From: Aculops lycopersici
Lineage: Eukaryota > Arthropoda > Arachnida > Trombidiformes > Eriophyidae
Direction: 5' to 3'
DNA length: 64,000 nt
Assembly (NCBI GenBank): GCA_015350385.1
Contig: WNKI01000001.1
Location: 9,199,800 to 9,263,799 of the forward strand
Below, one piece after another: positions 11,274 through 20,167 of this stretch (position 1 is the stretch's first letter; each line of letters opens with the position of its first letter). The notes beneath the pieces are model-generated. The model was given only the letters and a program-made list of their open reading frames with translations. It made no database searches and had not been told where the DNA came from. A program made the position numbers and the translations under genes.

Positions 11274-12464
11274 TTATCCCATATTTCTAATCTCTAAATC
11301 GACATTATTTCGATTCAAAAGACTCGGTGAGGAAGAAAAGGTGGCGGTCTTGGTGTTGGTGTCGGAAGCAGCAGCAGCCATTTGGGCTGTTCGTTGGTGG
11401 CTGAAGATCTCGAAATCCAACGTTCCCGCGTGCCCCTTTGAGATCGCGATAAGCCCGACGACTGTAAAATTGACAAACAAGCTCACCAGAGCCACAGGTA
11501 CCACTAATAAAGACACCAAGTCGTAATAATTTGACAAGACAGTCGTGCAACCATTCGTTTGTTTGGCCCTGAATATTTCCTCCGGCGTACAAAGAACACG
11601 AGCATTCACTGCAAAGGTGCTCTTTCCACAACAAGACCCTGGATAGAGGCCACTTGATAGACCGGAGACTCGTTGGTGGGGGAAGTCGGAGTAATCGAGC
11701 ACTCCGCAACAATGATTATTATCTTGTATTGCATCAATAGCAATCGAATAATGATTACTTCTATTGGAGAATTGATATCGTTTAAAGGCATATTCTAATT
11801 GAGTTGAAATGGAATCCCTAACTAACTCGCCGGTATTCAACAGCCAAAAAACCAGGACTATAATCAAACTAACTCCAGCTAGTAGGTGCACCAAAATTGA
11901 ACAGCAAATAGCGGTTCGGTTTGTGGATTGAGTTGTAACAGTTGAGTCTCGCATTATCGATGGACTAAAGCGACCAACATTGAATTGCCTTCTATCGCCA
12001 CTAGTCTTTTCAAAATGTTTCATATGAGCTAGTCGCCCTTGCACAGAAGTAGACGCTTCTTGACCATCAACTTGGCGATTATTGATTGAGCTAACACTGA
12101 TTGGCGCTACCTGATTGACGCCCAATGATTGCTTCTGCCCATAGATACCATCTGTTTCGCTCTCCATCTGATGGCCACCATCGCCTCCATTCGATGGGCT
12201 TAAGTGAATGCGAATCGAATTCAACCTTATCGTGCTAATTACAAATATGACCACTAAAATAACGCCGGCAAAGATCAAGATAAAGAAGGCAAAATAGGAG
12301 GTGGCCGAGGTGATGACATGTTGCGTTTTTATAGCTATCGTTAGCTGATGGTACCATCTCAATTTAACCAGCGAAACAATGGCTATGACAATCAGGTAGA
12401 TGGCAACCAAGAGATTGAAGGCGTCCGCAACCACAAGCGCCCTTCTGGCGCCATTTGTCTTCAT
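11274..12464 (-). CDS. Tetraspanin with unusually long inner loop
   Basis: A 396-residue four-pass membrane protein. Hydrophobic segments lie at about 12-36, 56-78, 186-208 and 317-342. The large extracellular loop (about 209-316) has the tetraspanin CCG motif at 252-254, a CC pair at 278-279 and further cysteines at 292 and 306, which fits a six-cysteine loop. Tetraspanins organise other membrane proteins into microdomains. The odd point is the cytoplasmic loop between the second and third membrane segments: about 105 residues of polar, Ser/Gln-rich sequence where the family usually has only a few. The reading frame is open throughout, so this is not obviously a retained intron, though I cannot exclude that part of it is spliced out. 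The subfamily cannot be named. Confidence 0.82.
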   Translation of the reverse strand: MKTNGARRALVVADAFNLLVAIYLIVIAIVSLVKLRWYHQLTIAIKTQHVITSATSYFAFFILIFAGVILVVIFVISTIRLNSIRIHLSPSNGGDGGHQMESETDGIYGQKQSLGVNQVAPISVSSINNRQVDGQEASTSVQGRLAHMKHFEKTSGDRRQFNVGRFSPSIMRDSTVTTQSTNRTAICCSILVHLLAGVSLIIVLVFWLLNTGELVRDSISTQLEYAFKRYQFSNRSNHYSIAIDAIQDNNHCCGVLDYSDFPHQRVSGLSSGLYPGSCCGKSTFAVNARVLCTPEEIFRAKQTNGCTTVLSNYYDLVSLLVVPVALVSLFVNFTVVGLIAISKGHAGTLDFEIFSHQRTAQMAAAASDTNTKTATFSSSPSLLNRNNVDLEIRNMG

Positions 12465-13282
12465 TGATTTGTTTTCTTGTAATTATTTCTCGCTTGTTAC
12501 TTGTTATCCGATCTTCTCGTCTTCATCAATATCTTGACCACTACTCTTTCAGTTATTTAAGACAAAATTTGGCTAAACTTAAATTTCTGATGTCATCAAA
12601 TTTGCGACTAGAGGGCAATGAGAGAAGAGGAAGAGAGTGGTATGGCCACCAAGTGGTCATAGGAACAGGTGGATAAATGTTGACTTTGTTGCGAGCATCG
12701 AAACGGGATCAGAGCTGAACAATGAGCATACAGACATACAAACACACGCTGACTAATTGCAACTAGCAAAGGGTCAGGTGGAGTCTGAGATTTTTGCCGT
12801 TCGATGCGGATGATTGAGTTGCAAAGAGGCTGGCGATGTTAGTTTGTGGATGATTCTAGTTGCGTGACCCTAGCGATCGTCGGTGAAACAGGAAGTGAGC
12901 AGTAAGCTCGATGGCAGCGTAATTACTGGACACCGTGTGCTTCGTTTCCGCATTGCACTTAGGGGAAAATTATACTGTCAAAGCGTCAAAATTGGACAAA
13001 CATATTCAAACATACTTTGTCATTCAAATGGCTGATAAAGGACAGGTAAAAGGAGGGGGGAGAGAGAGAGAGTAAAAAGCTAATAGACCAAGTTGGATAT
13101 CAATGAGACAAGCCAAGTTGTAGGAGAAGAACTGGAAGGGAGAAAAATAGACGAAAACCAACATCCTTGTTGTGGTTCGAGCGAATGAAGATTGCGATAA
13201 GAGACAGAACAGAATAAGAACGGAACATCCTCTCTCGCCCTCAACATCATCACTATCATCATAATTGTCTTCGTATCATCTT
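12465..13282. other. Tetraspanin upstream region
   Basis: This stretch should contain the tetraspanin promoter and 5' UTR. A short (GA)n run lies at about 13061-13073. No gene is seen. Confidence 0.4.
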
Positions 13283-13706
13283 ACAACCAGCACAAAATAT
13301 CACAGCAAACTCACGCAATCGAATTGACTACGATCAGTACTCGAGGCCATCTCGTAATCATCGTCTCGCTTTGACCAATGGTGTAGTTAACGAGAACTCT
13401 CGAAGCAGTGGGAGTCAATCCCACTCGTCCTCATCTTCTCCATCTGCAATGAAGACAAAGAAGAAGAAGAAAAACAAGGAGGAGTTCACCAAGTGAGACT
13501 CCTTGAGTAGGTTGAATTGAAAGCGGAATTCAAATCCGATACAAAATGATATGAGGTCTCGCTAATCAACTATCACAACTCATTAAAGATCACTGTACAT
13601 CATTGTTTTTTCTTTGCAACAGTCCATTAGTGATTACGGCAGTGTCATAATATTTAGTTCGAGAAATTTCGCAAACTTGACATCGCAATCATACACGTGC
13701 TGCATG
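13283..13706 (+). pseudogene. Duplicated 3' end of MLF (truncated copy)
   Basis: These 424 bases repeat 10357-10780 at a constant offset of 2926, with no gaps and only a handful of substitutions. The copy covers the last 71 codons of MLF, its stop codon and about 210 bases of 3' UTR. It has no start region or promoter of its own and ends about 100 bases before the SCO1 start codon. One substitution changes CTTGGC to ATTGAC in the coding part; otherwise the frame is preserved to the stop. The near identity points to a very recent duplication or ongoing gene conversion, or to an assembly artefact. Confidence 0.9.
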
Positions 13707-13806
13707 CGCTCGCGTTAAACCGCTTTTGCGTAGGATTTTGTCTATGCTGGGATTTTCAAAACAAACGAAAAATATCTAATACATTCTATTCATCCAACAT
13801 CTAAAC

Positions 13807-14607
13807 ATGTCTTTTATATTTACTAGGGTCATTCGACCCAATGTTGTTAGATTGGGTTACAGACATTTAGCTTTAACTAGCATACGAAGAGCCGAGGGTT
13901 CAAAAGAAATTAAAACAGAGCCACCAAAAGCGAAAGAACCTCCAAAGTTGTCTAAGGCGAATGTGGAAAGAGGCGCAGAGGGTGGTCCTATAACATGGAA
14001 ATCATTACTGATGGGTGGATCAATATTAGTCGGCCTTACCGGTTACTTCGTGTATCTTAAGAATCTTAGACACGAGAAGATAGAACGTGAAAAGACTAGG
14101 ACATATGGAAAGGCTGCAATAGGGGGATCATGGGAACTCGTTGACGCCGACGGAAAACTCAGAAAGTCGGAAGAGTTCTCGGGCAAGTGGCAGCTCATCT
14201 ATTTCGGTTTTACACACTGCCCCGACGTTTGTCCAGAGGAGCTGGAAAAATTAGCTTATGTAACTGATGAACTGGCCAAGATGAAAATGGAGATAGTACC
14301 CCTATTTATAACTGTTGATCCGGAGCGAGACACTCCACAGCTAATCAAAAAGTATCTCAGTGAGTTCTCGGACAAATTTATCGGATTGACTGGCACAAAA
14401 GAACAGGTTGACAAAGCAACGAGAGCATATAGGGTATATTACAGTGCGGGTCCAAGGGACAAAGACAACGACTACATCGTAGATCATACAATCATTTCAT
14501 ATCTGGTCAACCCGAAAGGTGAGCTTGCCGATTATTTTGGTCAGACGAAGGAGGCGAAGGAGGTTCTCGGATCTATTTTGGTGCAAATGAAGACATGGAA
14601 GGGTTAG
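13807..14607 (+). CDS. SCO1: SCO1/SCO2 cytochrome c oxidase copper chaperone
   Basis: A 266-residue mitochondrial inner-membrane protein that delivers copper to the CuA site of cytochrome c oxidase subunit II. The N-terminus is basic and hydroxylated, as in a matrix-targeting signal. One membrane segment lies at about 66-84, followed by a thioredoxin-like domain facing the intermembrane space. The copper ligands are visible: CPDVC (Cys138, Cys142) and the distal histidine in VDHTIISYLV (His227). The FTHCPDVCPEEL and VDPERDTP motifs are typical of the family. Length is normal. The start is the first Met, followed by a plausible presequence. A 35-base piece of this exon also occurs in the MLF 3' UTR. 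Confidence 0.96.
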   Translation: MSFIFTRVIRPNVVRLGYRHLALTSIRRAEGSKEIKTEPPKAKEPPKLSKANVERGAEGGPITWKSLLMGGSILVGLTGYFVYLKNLRHEKIEREKTRTYGKAAIGGSWELVDADGKLRKSEEFSGKWQLIYFGFTHCPDVCPEELEKLAYVTDELAKMKMEIVPLFITVDPERDTPQLIKKYLSEFSDKFIGLTGTKEQVDKATRAYRVYYSAGPRDKDNDYIVDHTIISYLVNPKGELADYFGQTKEAKEVLGSILVQMKTWKG

Positions 14608-14768
14608 TTTGTTTGATATTTGCGATCCATAGAATGTGTTTATTTACCTTATGTGATTATTGTTTTATGTAATAAAATAACTTAATTCATCAAATTTAGG
14701 ATCATCTGTGGAATTATCTTTCTGTTGCTTGCTAGTCCGAGGAGGAATCAGCCGTATTTCTTGCCCAC
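14608..14768. promoter_or_regulatory. Overlapping convergent 3' ends of SCO1 and BET1
   Basis: Only 161 bases separate the two stop codons. A plus-strand AATAAAATAA (about 14671) can serve SCO1. A minus-strand AATAAA (plus TTTATT, about 14639-14644) can serve BET1. If both are used, the transcripts overlap tail to tail. Confidence 0.55.
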
Positions 14769-15101
14769 TCAGTCTACACTCGATTTGGTGCCTGACCATA
14801 GGTAGATTACGATCATGAGTATTAAGACGAGTAAAACAACATAACAAAATAAATGCCTTGATCTTCGATTTGCGCGCAAGAGGCCTAAAACTCGATTGTT
14901 GCCGGCCCTCAGGGCGTTCAGGGTCCGTTCGTAGCTATTGTCAACATTGTCTAACATAGGAATATGATCTCTGGACTCCTCCTCAATATCAACAGCCACA
15001 TTTTTTAGCCGTGCCAACTTGATAGCCAACCTCTCGGCCTTGGCTCGGTTATCTTGGTCTAAGATGCTGTTGTCGCTATTTATGTTTGATAAACTGCTCA
15101 T
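14769..15101 (-). CDS. BET1: BET1-like SNARE
   Basis: A 110-residue tail-anchored SNARE. A Qc-type SNARE motif lies at about residues 15-76 (LAIKLARLKNVAVDIEEE, then heptads to ERTLNAL), followed by one C-terminal membrane anchor at 83-101. BET1 acts in vesicle fusion between endoplasmic reticulum and Golgi together with syntaxin 5, GosR2 and Sec22b. The length matches animal BET1 (about 118 residues). BET1L/GS15 is the alternative. The order of domains is clear, but the choice between BET1 and BET1L is less certain. Confidence 0.82.
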   Translation of the reverse strand: MSSLSNINSDNSILDQDNRAKAERLAIKLARLKNVAVDIEEESRDHIPMLDNVDNSYERTLNALRAGNNRVLGLLRANRRSRHLFCYVVLLVLILMIVIYLWSGTKSSVD

Positions 15102-15475
15102 GGTTGTCAGAAAATTGGTAAAAATTTGTGATTGTTTGCTTTTATTGGGGGATTAAATAATACCATTTGTAGGCTTTATTATTATAATAATCATAATTGA
15201 TGTTATTTTTGTTCAATATTACAGTTATGAGAACTCATTTTGTTACTCACATCTCCCATTCTCTTATGCGCGCCATTCAATGGACGGACTGAGCTCATCA
15301 CTGCAGATCTTCCCCATAGTGATTTCGGAATTTTGTATTGTTAGGTGTTTGCGCGTTTCTCTTTCTCATAGTCTGGCAAGTTTTGCGAACTCTTCTCAAG
15401 TTTGTCTTGTATAATCTAATCTAACATGGGAGTTTTTGCTTCTATCGGGAAGCTGGATTAGGTTCCGGCCTGAGC
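15102..15475. other. BET1 promoter and YY1 3' UTR
   Basis: AT-rich 374 bases between two minus-strand genes. Minus-strand poly(A)-like signals (plus TTTATT) near 15139 and 15175 may end the YY1 transcript only about 40-75 bases before the BET1 start codon. No gene seen. Confidence 0.45.
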
Positions 15476-15988
15476 TCAAACTTTGGTCTTAGCATGAGTT
15501 GATATATGTGATTTCAAATTAGTTGATTGAGCAAACTTCTTGGTGCAACCATAAAATGGACAAACGTAAGGCCGATCACCAGTGTGAATTCTGACGTGGG
15601 TTTTCAGATTAAAGTCTAGCGAGAATCGCTTGCCGCAACCTTCAAAAGTGCAAACATAAGGTTTCTCGCCAGTGTGAACCAATTGATGGCGTTTCAATTT
15701 GCTTGACTCCACAAAGGACTTGCCACACTCCATGCAGGCGTGAGCCCTAGGCCCGTGCGTGTGGAGATGCTTCCTCATCGAGCTATTATCTCGAAAAACT
15801 TTGTTACAACCCTGGTAAGGGCAAACAAAGGAACCATCGTTTGATTGGGCACTTGGTACCCACATGTTGATGTTGAATTCACCCTCGAGTGTCTTGATCT
15901 TTACTGGTTTTATATTCCACTTCTTAGATTCCATCTTCTGGAAAGGGGTGCCACGGTGTCTTGTCCACAACTGTGTTTCTTGGTTCAA
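15476..15988 (-). CDS. YY1: Minimal YY1/pleiohomeotic zinc-finger protein
   Basis: A 170-residue DNA-binding protein of the YY1/Pho family, which recruits Polycomb complexes and binds a CCAT core. Residues 20-43 carry the conserved REPO-type block (KKW...VKIKTLEGEF...MW). Four C2H2 fingers follow at about 54-78, 83-105, 111-135 and 141-165, with the family-specific linkers HTHGPRAHACMECGKSF and HTGEKPYVCTFEGCGKRF. The acidic, His-rich and Gly-rich N-terminal activation regions of vertebrate YY1 (414 residues) are missing, and the spacer between REPO block and first finger is about 10 residues instead of about 70. Further 5' exons cannot be excluded, but NOP2 starts only 480 bases away in the opposite direction. 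Confidence 0.92.
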   Translation of the reverse strand: MNQETQLWTRHRGTPFQKMESKKWNIKPVKIKTLEGEFNINMWVPSAQSNDGSFVCPYQGCNKVFRDNSSMRKHLHTHGPRAHACMECGKSFVESSKLKRHQLVHTGEKPYVCTFEGCGKRFSLDFNLKTHVRIHTGDRPYVCPFYGCTKKFAQSTNLKSHISTHAKTKV

Positions 15989-16467
15989 ATATAGTAATAG
16001 TCTATCTTGGTGCGAATAACTCCACCAAGAGAGTGGGTGAACTTTGTATTTTCTGGTTGTCAGCCTTGACGATGTATGTGGACTGCGGTGTTTCTTTTAG
16101 GGTCCCTGTGAGGACACAGTGCTGCGGCTGTAGCCACTGCTGCACAATGCATCGAGTTTGCAATTGGTTTTGGTGGTGAGTTGTTCGCAAGTTCGCCCCA
16201 GCGAACAAACAACAAAAACTTTCTCGCCGCCGCCGCCACTATGACTGCTTGTTTATTGCGACAAAATTTGGCCATCTTCTGAATGCGCGCGACGCGCGCC
16301 AGCGGTTCAAATGCATGCACATGCGCAGAATTCCAAGCACGAGCATGTGTTTTTGGGTACACTTTCGGGAGACCCGCTGATGCAGCACGCGCGACGAAAT
16401 TTGTTGCCCTTTAATTTCCATCTAGATTTGTAAACTTCATCGATAGAACCTTGAAAATTATTATCAA
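15989..16467. promoter_or_regulatory. Divergent promoter region of YY1 and NOP2
   Basis: This 479 base interval separates two divergently transcribed housekeeping genes and must hold both promoters. It is rich in GCGC/CGCG (around 16285-16305) and has no clear TATA box. The open frames crossing it show no domains. Confidence 0.5.
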
Positions 16468-17682
16468 ATGAGAATGCCTAAGAAATCAAAGAAAGCTGAC
16501 GTAGAGGTGTCCTCCGACGAAAGGGAGGATGCTCTCGAGGAGCTCGAGGAAGATTCGCACGAGGAGCAGGAGGAGAATGAAGACGAAGAGATTGAGTCCG
16601 ATTCAGGCGAGGAGATGGATGACGAGCAAGAAGGCGAAGACTTGAACGAGGAAATGGAAGGTGGTGATGCACCCGAGGAAGGCGAGGGCGATGCAAAATC
16701 AAAACAAAACCAAATCAAACAAGAGCTATGCTGGAAATACGACTACAACAGCTACATGATGGGTTTGTTGATGAAAATATTCTCCATGGAAGAGCTCAAG
16801 AAGTACCTAGAAGCTAGTGAGTCAGAGCGCCCGCTCACAATCAGAACAAATACCTTGAAGACAAGGCGTAAGAATTTAGCTCAGGATCTGATCAACCTAG
16901 GTATCAACGTGGATCCAATAGAATGGTCTAAGGAAGGATTAATCGTCTACGACTCACCAGTTCCAATAGGTGCCACTGCAACTTACCTTGGCGGCCACTA
17001 TTTACTTCAAGGTGCTGGTTCATTCTTGCCTGTAATGGCCCTCAAGCCAAAGCCCAATGAGAGAATCCTAGATCTATCAGCGGCACCAGGAGGTAAGACC
17101 ACTCACATGGCTCAGCTTATGAAGAATACTGGCGTTATATTTGCAAATGATATTAGTAAAGACAGGTGCAGGGCAATATCAGCCAATTGTCATCGGTTGG
17201 GAGTGATAAATACTGTGATCTCATGCAAGGATGGCCGAACCTTTCCCAAGGTAATGACAGGATTCGACAAAGTTCTATTGGATGCTCCATGCACTGGAAC
17301 GGGTGTGGCAATCAAGGATCCATCAGTCAAGACAAGCAAGGACGAGAAGGATGTCAAGAGATGTACGCATATTCAGAAAGAGCTCCTCCTAGCTGCCATA
17401 GATTGTTGCAAGGTTGGCGGGGAAATTGTATATTCCACCTGTTCCATTTTAGTCGATGAAAATGAATGCGTCATCGATTATGGAATGAAGCGCCGTGACA
17501 TTCAGATCTTAGAGACAGACTTGGAATTCGGTCGTGCCGGATTCAAGAACTTCATAGCTCATAGGTTCCACCCGACAATGAGATTGACCAAGAGGTTTTA
17601 TCCTCACACGCACAATACTGACGGTTTCTATGTAGCTAAGTTGAAGAAGCTTAGCTCGAAACACAAATCAATCAAGATATGA
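16468..17682 (+). CDS. NOP2: NOP2/NSUN1 rRNA cytosine-5 methyltransferase
   Basis: A 404-residue nucleolar methyltransferase that modifies a cytosine of large-subunit rRNA and is needed for 60S assembly. Residues 11-78 are a strongly acidic stretch. The NOL1/NOP2/Sun domain spans about 100-400. It contains the SAM-binding LDLSAAPGGKTTH (201-213), DAPCTGTG with Cys275, and YSTCS with the catalytic Cys325. The FYPHTHNTDGFYVAKL end is typical of the NOP2 branch. Human NOP2 is about twice as long, so the basic N- and C-terminal extensions are largely lost here. Met1 and Met3 are both possible starts. Confidence 0.95.
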   Translation: MRMPKKSKKADVEVSSDEREDALEELEEDSHEEQEENEDEEIESDSGEEMDDEQEGEDLNEEMEGGDAPEEGEGDAKSKQNQIKQELCWKYDYNSYMMGLLMKIFSMEELKKYLEASESERPLTIRTNTLKTRRKNLAQDLINLGINVDPIEWSKEGLIVYDSPVPIGATATYLGGHYLLQGAGSFLPVMALKPKPNERILDLSAAPGGKTTHMAQLMKNTGVIFANDISKDRCRAISANCHRLGVINTVISCKDGRTFPKVMTGFDKVLLDAPCTGTGVAIKDPSVKTSKDEKDVKRCTHIQKELLLAAIDCCKVGGEIVYSTCSILVDENECVIDYGMKRRDIQILETDLEFGRAGFKNFIAHRFHPTMRLTKRFYPHTHNTDGFYVAKLKKLSSKHKSIKI

Positions 17683-18033
17683 TCATTAAGAAATTAAATC
17701 GACTTACATCCATATCTCGTTAACCATAAGCATAGGACTCTCAATCTCTTATAACGTGTTCAATCTTTTCTATGTTGGCTTCAATTTATTTACGCTAATC
17801 CTGTAAGATCTTGAGATCAATTCGGTTACTGTTTACACCTATACTATCAACTGAGATCGTGCAATTACTTATTGTATTGTCAAAAGAATGGCAGGATGGT
17901 AGTAGTTTCATCTTCTGTCCGCGTTTGGCATCGACATGAATTAGTCAGGACCTGTTGCTCGACCTTACACCGGAATCCAGATAATGAGGCATTGAATGTT
18001 CGAGTTTATTGACTGAGTTTGGATTTCTGAAGT
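17683..18033. repeat. NOP2 downstream region with a segment shared with the SMURF 3' flank
   Basis: 17825-17913 matches 21105-21193 at roughly four bases in five (shared TACTGTTTA-ACCTATACTATC and GAGATCGTGCAA blocks). A further similar block lies at 17736-17780 versus 21062-21100. Both copies run in the same direction. No gene seen in this stretch. Confidence 0.65.
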
Positions 18034-18304
18034 CTACTTGATCAACATGGCCGCTTGGATCTCGTCGGAGGTTATCTCGTCGACTAGAAACTCCAACAAC
18101 TTGAGCCCTAAGGCAAACGAGGTCCCAGCCCCGCGACTTGTTACGAGTCTTCCGTCGAAAACTTTAGCACTTAGTGTACTTGTAATAATTGCCCAGTCTT
18201 GGTTTCACAACTACTTTTGATCGCTTCGACTGAGTCCGATGATTGTGAGGGTTACGTTGCCGCGACGTAGAACGTCAGTGACGATGACCTATGGATTCGA
18301 TTGT
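18034..18304 (-). pseudogene. DJ-1/PARK7-like pseudogene remnant
   Basis: Two pieces of a DJ-1/PfpI family protein lie on the minus strand. 18214-18304 encodes an N-terminal-type piece (VIVTDVLRRGNVTLTIIGL), matching the DJ-1 helix and strand VDVLRRAG..VTVAGL, with a one-base slip just before it and a TAG after it. 18034-18165 encodes the C-terminal piece (DGRLVTSRGAGTSFALGL...) ending in a stop, matching DJ-1 LITSRGPGTSFEFAL. Only 48 bases separate them. About 100 residues that should lie between, including the nucleophile-elbow cysteine, are absent, and no full-length frame exists. This is a decayed copy and not a gene with introns. The functional parent is not in this window. Confidence 0.72.
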
Positions 18305-18571
18305 CAGGTATCGAGGTGGTTGGATAATCTGAAAGAATTGCTCAAGTCCATTGAAGTTGGGAGGGTGGGAGCTTTTCCTTAGAGAGTCGAGTGATGGTCA
18401 CAAAATTGCATTCAGTTTGCTTGATCTTCCATGTTAAAATACCGGCTCAAGAGTTTGCATCGATAAACATGGATAGGAGCGCTCCTCATTACACGGTTAT
18501 CCCATTCATTACCGCAATCACATTGCAGGTGCGCGCAAGACTGCACGCCCCTCTATGCGAGGATTGGCTAA
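18305..18571. other. Spacer downstream of the acyl-CoA reductase
   Basis: About 270 bases at the 3' side of the FAR gene (minus strand). No coding signal seen. Confidence 0.35.
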
Positions 18572-20167
18572 TTATAGCTCACCAGTCGGGAACGAGGCAA
18601 AACTATACAACTTGTAGCAGGTCCAGCCGAAGAAAGCAAGCGTGAGGATGTGGACGAGATTCTCGAATACCATTAGCATGAACATTTTGCGGCGTGCAGC
18701 GGGCAAGTTGTTAATATCCTCCTTGAGTAAGCGAACGCGCGATCCATGATATGCAAGCTTGAAGAAGGATTCCCAATTAATTTTGGCTACATCGAAGTCA
18801 AAGTCATCTCGGTCCTCGGGGCGTAGTTCTTGGAAGGCGGCCTCCAAGTTTTTGTTTGCACAAGTGTATTCGGTGGTGGTGAATGGACGCAGGATCTCGT
18901 AGCCGTGATGTAGTTTGGCCGTGAGCCGGACGAGGAGTCGCTTTTGGCCACAGAGTGTTAATAAGGTATCAATTATGTAAGCGAATAGAAGCTCAGATAG
19001 TTTGGTGAACGCAAATCCTAGCTTGTCGGCCCGCTTGTGCTTTGGCACCGAAATCGGTATTCTAATCATTTTGTATGGTGGTGCCTTCAGACTTTCGGCG
19101 CGCAATACCTCAAACATCCCGCCCCAAGTCACCGAATTCAGCGAGGAACTCGAGCAATTATAAACAACTAACTCTTTTTGCGCCAAACGGGGCGTTCTTT
19201 CGGCCACCGCCAAGATAGAGTTGGCCACCATATCCACTGGAATCATATCGGCAACTCCCCAGTAGTTCCAGTCAATGTTGCGCAAGATCCCGATCGAGGC
19301 CAACATGCCCAAACCCATTGGTCCATTCACGTTGTCCACCCACCCGGGTTGAGGATCACGATTTGAGGGCACCACGATGGATGGTCGTACAATCGCAATA
19401 GGAAGACGATTCTCATAGGACTTAACAAGGTTTTCCGCCATGGCCTTGGTTAGCACGTATGAATTCGGCCGGCTCTCCATGAAGTCTGGTGTGGCGTTGG
19501 CGCACATCTCCTCTGGTAATAAGGTGATCAGCTTGGCCAATTGTTCGTGATTTCTCTTGAGAGGCTCGATTTTCTCCTCGATATGGGATAGGTGTGAGTT
19601 TGAGTAGAAGGTGGACACGTGGACAAAGCTGACGAGTCGATGAAACTTGCAAGACATTTCGAGCAGATTACGGGTACCCAAGTAGTTGTCTTGTAAGTTT
19701 TGCTTGAGGGGTGCGTCGAATTGTACCGAAGCGGCCAAGTTGATTACGACCTCCACTTCACGTTGCACCTCTTCTAGCTCAGCCGGCGAGAAGCCTAAGT
19801 TCTCCTTACCCATATTGCCGTCAACTGCTCGCACCTTCGACCAGTCGGGTTTATTCCCGGTAGCATCGCGCAACGAACAAAAGGGCTCTTCTGCGAGCAA
19901 CCTGTTGAATCTCTGTTGCGGACTCAAACCTTTTTTAGATCTCATGAGCACGTAAACACTTCGTACGTTACCTAAAGAGGTGAGCAGCTTGACAAGACAT
20001 ACTTTGCCGATAAAGCCAGTGGCTCCTGTGATTAGTACGCTCTTTCCTGTGTAAAATTCGGCCAGTTGGCGAGCTCGCTGCTTGATATCACGCTGATGAG
20101 ATACTACTTCTTGGCTCAGCTCACTCTGATTGCACACTTCCGCTTGAGGCTCATAACTTGCGGTCAT
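18572..20167 (-). CDS. Fatty acyl-CoA reductase (FAR family)
   Basis: A 531-residue NADPH-dependent enzyme reducing long-chain acyl-CoA to fatty alcohol, for wax, cuticular lipid or ether-lipid synthesis. The N-terminal Rossmann domain carries the nucleotide-binding motif TGATGFIG at about 48-55, and the active-site pair is seen in SYVLTKAMAE (YxxxK). The FAR_C domain follows at about 390-490, and a hydrophobic segment near 495-520 probably anchors it to the endoplasmic reticulum or peroxisome. Length is normal (500-540). Arthropods carry many FAR paralogues, so a specific substrate or orthologue is not assigned. It reads as one exon, which is unusual for this family in arthropods. Confidence 0.93.
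   Translation of the reverse strand: MTASYEPQAEVCNQSELSQEVVSHQRDIKQRARQLAEFYTGKSVLITGATGFIGKVCLVKLLTSLGNVRSVYVLMRSKKGLSPQQRFNRLLAEEPFCSLRDATGNKPDWSKVRAVDGNMGKENLGFSPAELEEVQREVEVVINLAASVQFDAPLKQNLQDNYLGTRNLLEMSCKFHRLVSFVHVSTFYSNSHLSHIEEKIEPLKRNHEQLAKLITLLPEEMCANATPDFMESRPNSYVLTKAMAENLVKSYENRLPIAIVRPSIVVPSNRDPQPGWVDNVNGPMGLGMLASIGILRNIDWNYWGVADMIPVDMVANSILAVAERTPRLAQKELVVYNCSSSSLNSVTWGGMFEVLRAESLKAPPYKMIRIPISVPKHKRADKLGFAFTKLSELLFAYIIDTLLTLCGQKRLLVRLTAKLHHGYEILRPFTTTEYTCANKNLEAAFQELRPEDRDDFDFDVAKINWESFFKLAYHGSRVRLLKEDINNLPAARRKMFMLMVFENLVHILTLAFFGWTCYKLYSFASFPTGEL

Noticed and set aside
18034..18304. DJ-1 as a functional gene with introns
   Set aside because: Only 48 bases separate the two pieces, far too few to hold the missing 100 codons, and a stop and frame slip are present.
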